A stretch of DNA of 64,000 nucleotides from Sapria himalayana (lineage: Eukaryota; Streptophyta; Magnoliopsida; Malpighiales; Rafflesiaceae). The notes under the pieces are model-generated. The model was not told the origin of the DNA and did not search any database. It saw only the letters and a list, made by a program, of their open reading frames with translations. Shown piece by piece: positions 1 through 11,300 of the stretch; position 1 is the first letter of the stretch, and each line of letters starts with the position of its first letter. Position numbers and translations under genes: made by a program. The DNA lies in NCBI GenBank assembly GCA_029783825.1, contig JAREIK010003105.1, positions 343,746-407,745 on the forward strand, read 5' to 3'.

Positions 1-3000
1 CCTAAAAACATAAATTGCTAAACTTCTTAACGAAAAAACCCCTAAATAATTTAACCCTTAAACCATATACTATATATAATAAATAATAAATCTCATTTTT
101 ATTAGTATTCATTATAATTTTAAACATACATCTTAATTATTTATTAGTTTATTTTTATAGAAATATAAATTAAAAAACAAATTATTAATGAGACAAATAT
201 AATTTAAAAAATTTATTTTTCATCAAAAAATATATAAGCATATAAATTGATACAGAAATTTAAAAATTTAAAATTAATATTTAGTAAAATATTTAACTTT
301 GATTTTGAATCATTTTAGGTATGCAAATATATTTAAATAATATTTATCTTATTGATAATTGTTTATTATTTTTTTATGATCATTATTATAATATATACCA
401 ATAAAATAATTTATATTGAATAAATATTATATTTATTTATTATATATTAACTTCATATTGTATTCACTTTTCAAAAAAAATAAAAATTATTATATTTCAA
501 AGGTTATAACCTTCAAAAATTAGAAAAAATAACAAAAATATTTTTTTTAATTTTATTTTTTAAATAAAACCTATAACCACTAAATGACTAAATAATAAAA
601 TGACTAGACTCCTAATCCTAGAAGCTCATAAATACTCCAAACAATAAATTAGTATAGTCTAAATAATAAATCATAATTCTCATTTTTATTAGTATCATTA
701 TAATTTAAAATATTCAATTTAATTATTTATCAGTTTATTTTTATAGAAATATTAATTACAAAATAAATTATTAGTGAGACAGATATAATTAAAATAATCT
801 ATTTTTCATCAAAAAAAATATATATGCTCATAAAAAGAGGCAAAATTTTAAAAATAAAAAATTATTTTTTATTAATATATCTTAATTTGATTTTGAATCA
901 TTTTAGATTTTACAATTATATTTTAATTAATATCATTCTTATTAATACTAGTTTATTAATTAATTTATTGATCATTATTATAATATCTATTAATAAAATT
1001 ATTATATTTAGTTTACATTATATAAAATTATTAAGATTATTATAACTAAATATTATATTCACATTTAAAAAAAATTAAAATTATTATATTTTTAAAGGTT
1101 TAAGCTTCAAAAATTAAAAAATCAAAAAATTAAATTTTTTTGTTTTTCATTCTTTAAATAAAAACTATAAATCACTAAAGATCTAAATAATTAAATCACT
1201 AAACTCTTAAACCACAAAACACCTAAATACTTAAACCATTAAACATGTATATCCTGATTAATAAATAATAAATCTCAATTTTATTTGTATTCATTATAAT
1301 TTTAAATATTCATTTTATTTTTTTATTAGTTTATTATTATAGAATTATAAATTACAAAATAAATTATGAGAAAGACAGATATAATTTAAATAATTTATTT
1401 TTAAAAAGAAAAATATAAACTTATAAAAAAAGCAAAACATTTAAAAAAATTATTATTTAGTTATATATTATACTTTAATTTTGAATCAATTTGGGTTTTG
1501 TAAATATTTTTTAATAAAATCAATCTTTTTATTAATAGTTTTTTAATTAAAATTTTGATAATTATTATATTATCTATCAATAAAATTGTTTATTTTGAAT
1601 TTATATTATATATAATTATTAATATTATTATAACCAAATATTGTATTCACATTTCAAAAAATTTTAAATATTATTAAATTATCAAAGTTATAAAATATGA
1701 AAATCAGAAAAAATTACAAAATTTTTTTGTTCTTATTTTGTTTAAATAAACCTATAACCAATAAATGCCTAAAAACATAAATTTCTAAACTCCTAAAAGA
1801 CAAAACCTATAAATACTAAAACCATTTGCATAGGTGTACATTTATAAAAAATCATAAATCTCATAATAATTTTTATTAAGAATAATTTTAAATTTTATTT
1901 TTATTATTTATCAGTTATTTTTATAGAAATATTAATTACAAAATAAATTATTAGCAAGACAGATCTAATTTAAATTAGACTGGTATACCCAAAATAATAA
2001 AGAATAAATCTCAATATTATTTTTTTAATTATAATTTTTAATATTCATTTTCATTATTTATTTGTTTATTTTTATATAAATATTAATTAAAAATAAAGTA
2101 CGAGATAGACAAATATAATTTATATAAATTTATTTTAATAAAAAAAATGGATAAACTTTATAAAAGAAAAAAAAAATTTCAAAACAATAAATTATTATAT
2201 AGTAATATATTTTGATTTCTTCTGAATCATTTTAGGTTTTTTATTATATTTTAATTCATATCTATCTTATTAATAATAGATTATTAATTTATTTTTTGAT
2301 CATTATTAGAATATTTATCAATAATATTGTTTATATTGAATTTATATGTTATATAAATATAAATATAATTTTATTTTTTAAATAAAACCTATTAACCACT
2401 AAATGCATACACAGTAAAATTAGTAAACTCCTAAGATCCGTAATACCTAAATACATAAACCATTAAACTGCTATATAGTACTTAATAATTAAGAAATCTA
2501 ATTTGTATTTCAATTTATTATTATTTTAAATATTCATTTTAATTATTTATAAGTTTATTTTATAGAAATATTTAATACAAAATAAATTATGAGTGCGACG
2601 AATATAATTTAAATAATTTATTTTAATCAAAAAATATATATATGCTTATAAAAGAAGTAAAATTTTAAAAATTAAAAATTATTATCCAGTAATATTTTTT
2701 ACTTTAATTTTGAATCAATTTGGGTTTTGTAAATATTTTAATTAATATCTATTTTATTATTAAAAGTATATTAATTTAATTTTTGATCATCATTATAAAA
2801 TCTATCAATAAAATTGTTTATATTGAATTTATATGATATATAATTATTAAAATTATTATAATGAAATATTGTATTCACATTTCAAAAAATTTTAAATATT
2901 ATTATATTTTCAAATGTTATAACCTATGAAAATGACAATAAATTGCTATTTTTTTTGTTATTTTATTGTTTAAATAAAATCTATAAACCACTAAATGCCT

Positions 3001-5923
3001 AAAAACATATATCGCTAAACTTCTAAATGACAAAACTTCTAAATACTTAAACTATTAATTTGGTATACATTAATAATAAATCATAAATCTCATTTTAATT
3101 TTTATTAAGTGTAATTTTAAATTTTTATTTTAATTATTTAACAGTTTATTTTTATAGAAATATTAATTACAAAATAAATTATTAGTGAGACAGATCTATT
3201 TTAAATAATTTATTTTTTATCAAAAAAAATATATATGCTTATAAAAAGAGCAAAATTTTAAAAACAAAAATTTATTATTTAGTAATATATTTTATTTTGA
3301 TTTTGAATCATTTCAGTTTTTGCAATTATATTTTAATTTATATCATTCTTATTAATAATAGATTATTAATTTTTTATTGATCATTATTATAATATCTATT
3401 TATAAAATTATTTATATTGAGTTTACATTATATATAATTATTAAGAATATCATAACTAAATATTATATTAACATTTAAAAAAAATAAAAATTATTATATT
3501 TTCAAAGTTTATAACATTCAAAAATTAAAAAAAATCAAAAAATTTAATTTTTTATTATTTAAATAAAAACTATAAATCACTAAAGTCCTAAACACTTAAA
3601 TCACTAAACCCCAAAACAACTAAATACTTAAACCATTAAACTAGTATATCTTGAATAATAATTAATAAATCTCAATTTTATTTGTATTCATTATAATTTT
3701 AAATATTCATTTTAATTATTTATTAGTTTATTTTTATAGAATTATAAATTAAAATAAATTATGTGGAAGAAAAATATAATTTGAATAATTTACTTTTATT
3801 AACAAAAAATATAAACTTATAAAAAGAAGCAAAACATCAAAAAAAATTTTTACTATTATATTTTACTTTGATTTTGAATAAATTTACGTTTTGCAAATAT
3901 ATTTTAAAAAATATTATCTTATTAATAATAGTTTATTAATTTATTTTTTGAACATTAATATAACATCTATCAATATAATTGTTTATATTGAATTAACATG
4001 ATATATAATTAATAAGATTATCATAACTAAATATAGTATTCACATATAAAAAAAATTTAAAAATTGTTATATTTTCAAAAGTTATAAACTTCAAAAATGA
4101 GAAAAAATAATAAAAATAAATTTTTTGTTATATCATTGTTTAAATAAAACTTATAAACCATTAAATGCCTAAATACATAAATTTCTAAACTCCTAAACCC
4201 CGAAGCCCCTAAATACCTAAACCTTTAAACTCGTAAACCTTAAATATAATTTAAATAATTTATAGAAATATTAATTACAAAATAAATTATGAGTAACAAA
4301 TATAATTTAAATAATATATTTTTCAACAACAAAAAATATAAGCTTATAAAATGATGTAAAAACTAAAAAAAAAAATATTATTTAGTAATAAATTTTACTT
4401 TGATTTTGAATCATTTTAGGTTTTTAAATAATATTTTAATTTATATCTATCATATTAATAATAGTTTATTTATTTATTTTATGATAATTTATATAATATT
4501 ATCAATAAAATTATTTATATTTTGTTTATATTATATATTGTTATATTAATTATTATTACTAAATATTGTTTTCAAATTTTTAAACATTTTTAAAATTATT
4601 ATATTTTCAAATGTTATGACATTTGAAAATTTGAAAATTTGAAAAAATATCAAAAATTTATTTTTTGTTAATTCATTGTTTAAATAAAAGCTATAAACCA
4701 TTAAATGCCTAAATACTTAAATCAATAACTTCTAAATCTCGAAAACCCTAAATAAATAAATTTTTTAAACAGGTATATCCTAAATAATAAATAATAAATC
4801 TCTTTTTTATTTTTTTCATTATAATTTTAAATATTCATTTTAATTATTTATTTGTTTATTTTTATAACTATTAATTACAAAATAAATTATAAGTTAGACA
4901 AATATAGTTTATATAAATTATTTTTCAACAAAAAAATATAGATAATCTTATTAAAAAAAGAAAAAAATTAAAAACAAAAAATTATTATATAGTAATATAC
5001 TTTAAAGGTTTAAGTATTTATAAATAATATATAAATATCTATCAATAAATAATGGTTTATTAATTTATTTTTTGATCAATATTATATTTATATTTATATT
5101 TAGTTTATTAATATATATCAATAAAATTGTTTATTTTATTGATATAAAATAAAATAAATTTTGTATTCTCATTTTGAAAAAATTTAAAAATTATTATATT
5201 TATAAAGGTTATAACATTCAAAATTGATAAAAAATTTGACAAATTATTTTTTTGTTATTTCATTATTTAAATAAAAATATAAACTACTAAATGCCTAAAC
5301 ACTTAAATCACTAAACTCCTAAACTCCTAAATACTTAAACCATTAAACGAGTATACCCTAAATAATTAATCATAAATCTTATTTTTATTTGTATTCATTA
5401 TAATTTCAATATTCATTTTAATTATTTATTAGTTTATTTTTATAGAAATATAAATTGCAAAATAAAATTATTAATGAGGCAAATATAATTTAAATAATTA
5501 ATCTTCATCAAAAAAATTTATAAGCTTATAAAAAGAATAAAAATTTTTTTTTAAAAAATTATTATTTAGTAATATATTTTACTTTGATTTTGAATCATTT
5601 TAGGTTTTGCAAATATATTTTAATTAATATCTATCTTATTAATAATAGTTTATTAATCTATTTTATGATTAGTATTATAATATCGATCAATAAAATTATT
5701 TATATTGTATTTACATGATATTTAATTTTTATGATTATTATAATTAAATATTGTATTAATATTTGAAAAAAAAATTAAAAATTATAATATTTTCAATGGT
5801 TATAACCATGAAAATTAGAAAAAAATCATAAAAATAATTTTTTGTTATTTAATTATTTAAATAAAACCTATAAACCACAAAATACCTAAATAATTAAAAT
5901 ACTAAACTCCAAAACCCTGATAC
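1..5923 (+). repeat. AT-rich ~585-bp satellite array, segment 1
   Basis: About ten head-to-tail monomers. The recurring landmark CCTATAAACCACTAAATGCC, or a variant of it, starts new units near 588, 1175, 1755, 2395, 2990, 3570, 4160, 4700, 5280 and 5870. Within a unit the order is: an octamer block (NYTAAAYN), a TAAATAATAAATAATAAATCTCA stretch (split over variants), a T-rich stretch with TTATTAGTTTATTTTTATAG, a middle with TTTTGAATCATTTTAGG, a stretch with TTTTTTGATCATTATTA, and an inverted repeat centred on GGTTATAACC. One unit is cut short: 1755-1975 runs for only about 220 bp before the next begins. Open reading frames here, such as 824-1045, are accidental products of A/T-rich DNA. Confidence 0.95.
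4995..5110 (+). repeat. Amplified rearrangement junction, first copy
   Basis: AGTAATATAC runs into TTTAAAGGTTTAAGTATTTA, a reverse-complement scrap of the octamer block, followed by a forward ATAAATATCTATCAATAAAT body. The left partner differs from that at 12925-13045, while the right partner is the same. Confidence 0.55.
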
Positions 5924-6389
5924 TGTTGCACCACACACACATAGCGAGGGACCACAGTACACACGTCCACATATTCTTGTCCATTTGGTGTAGCATTTAG
6001 AGGGGCCAGCATGTCCTGGAAGCAGCCAGAAGTATGGGCCACCAACTTGTAGAGGGCTCCACTTGCAAGCCGAGATGATAACATTAAGACAATTGACGAG
6101 ATCGAGCAAAGTAGTCGGGAGTAAACCCAGGAGTAGCTAGGAGTGGGTCCCACTAACCCTATCAAGCAGCATAGAGGGCCACCCAATCGTCGCCCAAAAG
6201 TAGTAGCAGGTAATCCATGATTAATTGGAGAGCCGGCAAAATCCGAAGCGTCACAAAGCAGAGCCAGTAAGCAATGGAATCCATACCAGCCACATGGGAG
6301 CGAAAGATTCAAACTTGTTGTTTATGTTTGTAGTCTTATTTGTATTTTGGACTTTGTATGCACCATGTACTTATAGAGACTGATCATGA

Positions 6390-6405
6390 CACACACACAC
6401 ACACA
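6390..6405. repeat. (CA)n microsatellite in module copy 1
   Basis: A run of eight CA/AC dinucleotides. The matching position in copy 2, near 14340-14357, is interrupted (ACATACTCACACACACA), as expected for a fast-changing microsatellite. Confidence 0.8.
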
Positions 6406-6963
6406 ATCTTGTCTGTTCTCTTTGTAGCATGCAATGGGCACAACTGGGCCCATGAGTATTTCTATGTGGGGCCCACTAATGCATTTTGTAAATACACATT
6501 AGGCGATGCTACACTCCCGGGAGCAGAAGACCGATCTTTATAGCAATTTGTAATTTTACTTGTATTCTATCTTGGTTGTATGCGTAGATAATTAGACTAT
6601 GAGATTGATCTAATCACACATGCACACCGATGCATGCATATTTTTTGATATTTTGTCGGTGCAACATACAGCCACTTCTTGGAACTCGAGGAGGAAACAT
6701 TCTAACCCAAGAGATACTCTTTTGAGGATCATTAGAGCAAAAGAATATGGAATACAGAGGTGAGAATGAATTGACAAAGTGCCGTAGATATGGACTTGTG
6801 GATTTATGGGTATTCAGTTTTACATGTATTCCATTGAATAGTAATGACATAGGCAAACGCTTGATGCTGCATTACACGCACATGCACAATCTTATATTTG
6901 CATAGTTTTAATATAGTGCATCATTCAGTTTCCTCCAAATGGCTTGGACAAATCCGAATGGAA

Positions 6964-7357
6964 GGATGCAGTGCGCATAATGTCTCAATGCCAACTCTGA
7001 AGTCTGGGAATGCCAGGTGATTTTAGTTGTATTCATACGCTTGGAATTATTAGGCATTATGTTTTTTTATGTATTTTATGCATAGAATATTTAAGGTGCA
7101 TAGGATTTGGTTGGCTGGCCTAAATTAGTCAGCTTTTTAGTCTCTTATAAGTTGTGTGCCTAAATCATAAATAAAGTGTGTATATTCCAAAAAAAAAACA
7201 AAAAAAAACCATAAACCCTTAACTTTAAATCCTAAGCCTTAAACCATAAACTATAACCCTAACCCATAAACCCTAAATCCTAAATCTAATGTTTTGCACT
7301 TTTATAATCAAATGACTAAGTGTTAAATTTAAATTGAAATTCACAACTTTTAGGAAT
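6964..7357 (+). other. Segment present only in module copy 1, with poly(A)-like tail
   Basis: This stretch of about 393 bp is missing from copy 2 (near 14890), where GAATGGAA joins directly to AGTCACA. The short word GGAA occurs at both edges in copy 1, which fits a microhomology deletion in copy 2. Reading on the plus strand, an AATAAA at 7170-7175 lies about 13 bp before a run of A (7189-7208, one C inside). This spacing is usual for a polyadenylated transcript end. The segment could be the 3' end of a reverse-transcribed transcript or of a captured gene. I see no convincing coding sequence in it. Confidence 0.6.
7209..7287. repeat. Degenerate telomere-like tract
   Basis: Directly after the A run come about eleven imperfect CCCTAAA-like words (CATAAACCCTTAAC, CCTAAGCCTTAAACC, ACCCTAACCCATAAACCC and others). 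Plant telomeric DNA is CCCTAAA on this strand. The words are degenerate and not in a strict 7-nt register, so this is an interstitial telomere-like tract and not a telomere. Confidence 0.6.
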
Positions 7358-8380
7358 GTCACAGATTTATCTTTTTGTATATGTAACACAAAGTCATGAC
7401 TCACGGGGTGAGTTATGGATTTAGTCTCTTTCTTGCTTTAGATTATTGTAGCATCAGCAATGGTCATGATTGTATATTTTGTCTCTAGAACACAAAATCA
7501 TATCGATGAGAATATGCCACAACTTGTCTCTCTGTTGAACATATTATTATGGCACTAGAATGATCGTGAATACATATTTAATCACAATTATAATGGGTCA
7601 CAGTATTGGATATGACCATAGCTTGTGCATTATATTTTTATATTGCAAAGTCATTGCACTAGGAATGATTGTAGCTTTGGACATTCCTCAAGAGCAAAAG
7701 TCATGACCCTAGAAATAGTTAAAGCTCGAGTACTACTCTTTATAACTTTCAATAGCTAAAATTCTTGGGATTGGAAATATCACTGTGGCTTTTTCCTTTG
7801 ATTTGTGACCTCAAGTGTCAATATGCAAGACTAATATTTTGATAATGATTAAAACCTTGTATACATTAGAATATGATTCATTTACACCTTTTTGGATTCT
7901 GTTATTTTGTATACATAACTCATTTAATATAAAAAGAAAGAAATGATACTTTTCATATCCATGAGGATATAAAAAAAGGCTTAGATATGCCAATAAAATA
8001 AATTTTTTGATTCTTGATTGAAAGAGAGCCCATACTTCTTGACCTGCTCAAACCACATTGGGGCTAATTTGTTCTAATAGGCTACAATGTGGTTTTTTTT
8101 AGAGGTGAACTATGTTTTAAAAAAATTGCATTGAGTGTGTGCATGAGAGATATTTTAAGAGAAATTACAATAATCAATATAAATTGCATCCTCAACAACT
8201 AGCTATTTCAACACATAGGGGTACAACTTTGGTTTATTCTGTTAGCATACATGAGTCAAATTACCTTTGATAGCCTAGTGATTCAACATCAAATATGATG
8301 AGACATAATAGAGATAAAGTAAAAGCTCCTATTATTTTGGTTAGAGCTTTAGCAATCATTCTAGATTTGAGAGAGGAACA

Positions 8381-11300
8381 AAATAAATTATTTTAATTAT
8401 TCATTATAATTTTAATTATTATTTTAATTATTTATCAGTTTATTTTTAGAGAAATATTAATTACAAAATAAATTATTAGTGAGACAGATCTAATTTAAAT
8501 TAAACCATTATATCCTAAATAATAAAGAATAAATCTAATTTTCTTTTCATTTTAATTTTAAATATTCGAATTTAATTATTTATTTGTTTATTTTTATATA
8601 AATATTAATTAAAAAATAAATTATGAGTTACACAAATATAATTTATATAAATTATTTTTCATCAAAATAATATACATAAACTTTTTAAAAGAAAAAAAAA
8701 ATTTTCAAACAAATTATTATTATATAGTAATATATTTTGATTTGCTTCTGAATCATTTTAGGTTTTGTAATTATATTATAATTGATATTTATCTTATTAA
8801 TAATAGATTATTAATTTATTTTTTGATCATTATTAGAATATTTATCAATAAAATAGTTTATATTAAATTTATATGATATATAAATATAATGATTATTATA
8901 ACTATATATTGAATTCGCTTTTGAAAAAAATTTAAAAATTACTATATTTTCTAAGGTTATAACCTTTGAAAATATCAAAAAATAATAAAAATAAATTTTT
9001 TGTTTTTTTATTTTTTAAATAAAACCTATAAACTACTAAATGCATACACAGTTAAATAAGTAAACTCCTAGACCCCATAATGCCTAAATACAATAACCAT
9101 TAAACCAATATATAATACATAATAAATAATAAATCTAATTTTTATTTCTATTTATTATAATTTTAAATATTGATTTTAATTATTTATTAGTTTATTTTTA
9201 TAGAAATATTTATTACAAAATAAATTATGAGTGTGACAAATATAATTTAAAAATTTATTTTTAATGAAATAATATATATAAATGCATATAAAAGAAGTAA
9301 AAATTTTAAAATTTAAAATTATTATCAAGTAATATATTTTACTTTAATTTTGTATTAATTTGGGTTTTGTAAATATTTTTTAATTAATTTCTATCTTTTT
9401 ATTATTAGTTTATTAATTTAATTTTTGATCATTATTATAATATATATCAATAAAATTGTTTATATTGAATTTATATGATATATAATTATTAATATTATTA
9501 TAACTAAAATATTATATTTACATTTAAAAAAATTTTAAATATTATTATATTTTTAAAGGTTATAACCTAAGAAAATGAGAAAAAATTATAAATTTTTTTT
9601 ATTATTTTATTGTTTAATTATAACCTATAAAACACTAAATCCATAAAAACATAAATCGCTAAATTTTCAAATGAAAAAACATCTAAATACTTAATCCATT
9701 AAATTGGTATACATTAATAATAAATCATAAATCTCATTTTAATTTTTATTTAGTATAATTTAAAATTTTTATTTTAATTATTTATCAGTTTATTTTTATA
9801 GAAATATTAATTACAAATTAAATTATTAGTGAGATAGATATAATTTAAATTATACTGGTATACCCAAAATAATAATGAATAAATCTCAATATTATCTTTT
9901 TCATTATAATTTTAAATATTCATTTTAATTATTTATTTGTTTATTTTTATACAAATAATAATTAAAAAATAAAGCATAAGTTTGACAAAAATAATTTATA
10001 TAAATTAATTTTCATCAGAAAAAGGTATATATGCTTATGAAAGAAGTAAAATTTTAAAAATTAAAAATTATTATCTAGTAATATTTTTTACTTTAATTTT
10101 GAATCAATTTGGGTTTTGTAAATATTTTATAATTAATATCAATCTTATTAATAATAGATTATTAATTTAATTTTTGATCATTATTATAATATCTATCAAT
10201 AAAATTATTTATATTAAATTTATATTATATATAATTATTAAGATTATTATAACTAAATATTGTATGCACATTTAAAAAAATATTAAATATTATTATATTT
10301 TGAAAGGTTATAACCTATAAAAATGACAAAAAATTTCAAATTTTTTTTTGTTATTTTATTGTATAAATAAAACCTATAAACCACTAAATACTTAAAAACA
10401 TAAATCGCTAAACTCCTAAACAACAAAACTTCTAAATACTGAAACTATTAAATTGGTAAACATTAATAATAAATCATAAATCTCATTTTAATTTTTATTA
10501 AGGGTTATTTAAAATTTTTATTTTAATTATTTATTAGTTTATTATCTATAGAAATATTAATTACAAAATAAATTATTAGTGAGATAGATCTATTTTAAAT
10601 AATTTATTTTTTATCAAAAAAAAATATATGCTTTAAAGAGAGGCAAAATTTTAAAACAAAAATTTATTATTTTGTAATATATTTTATTTTGATTTTGAAT
10701 CATTTTAGTTTTTGCAATTATATTTTAATTTATATCATTCTTATTAATAAAAATTTATTAATTTATTATTGATCGTTATTATAATATCTATTAATAAAAT
10801 TAATTATATTTACTTTACATTATATATAATTATTAAGAATATTAGGACTAAATTTTATATCAACATTTAAAAAAAATTAAAAATTATTATATTTTCAAAG
10901 GTTATAACCTTCAAAAATTAAAAAAAATCAAAAAATTTAATTCTTTATTTTTTTATTCTTTAAATAAAAACTATAAATCACTTAAGTCCTAAACTCTTAA
11001 ATCACTAAACCCCAAAACACCTAAATACTTAAAAAGCATTAAACTAGCATATCCTGAATAATAAATAATAAATCTCAATTTTATTTGTATTCATTATAGT
11101 TTTAAATTTTTATTTTAATTATCTATTAGTTTATTTTTATCGAATTTTAAATTAAAAATAAATTATGATGAAGACAAATATAATTTAAATAATTTACTTT
11201 TAATAAAAAAAATATAAACTTATAAAAAGAAGCAAAACATCAAAAAAATATTATTTAGTTATATATTTTATTTTGATTTTGAATAAATTTACGTTTTGCA

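Larger units (their letters stand above)
5924..8380. repeat. Non-satellite module, copy 1 (duplicated at 13876-15919)
   Basis: The satellite stops abruptly after GATAC and is replaced by sequence of ordinary base composition, then resumes at about 8381. The whole block recurs at 13876-15919 at high similarity by eye, with the same satellite monomer on its left and the same on its right, so it was duplicated together with its flanks. It contains a short CA microsatellite (6390-6405), a polyadenylation-like tail (7170-7208), telomere-like DNA (7209-7287) and a stretch (7380-7800) with loosely recurring AAAGTCATGA-like words. The longest ORF (complement of 5902-6312) is frameshifted in copy 2, so coding is not supported. 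I recognise no known element or gene; a captured gene fragment or an old transposon remnant are both possible. Confidence 0.8.

Noticed and set aside
824..1045. Short hydrophobic ORFs that recur in satellite monomers (also 11273-11455, 12556-12738, 19218-19445, and on the reverse strand 21002-21253, 48461-48646, 63161-63394)
   Set aside because: They are the same monomer segment read in the same phase, rich in I, N, Y, K and L as any AT-rich DNA would be. Most monomers break the frame, and no start context or domain supports coding.
5902..6312. 136-codon minus-strand ORF in module copy 1
   Set aside because: The matching stretch in copy 2 (13950-14240) is frameshifted, and no domain is recognised. 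Its composition fits chance reading of a GC-richer segment.
7209..7287. A chromosome-end telomere
   Set aside because: The words are too degenerate, the tract is under 100 bp, and satellite DNA continues on both sides.
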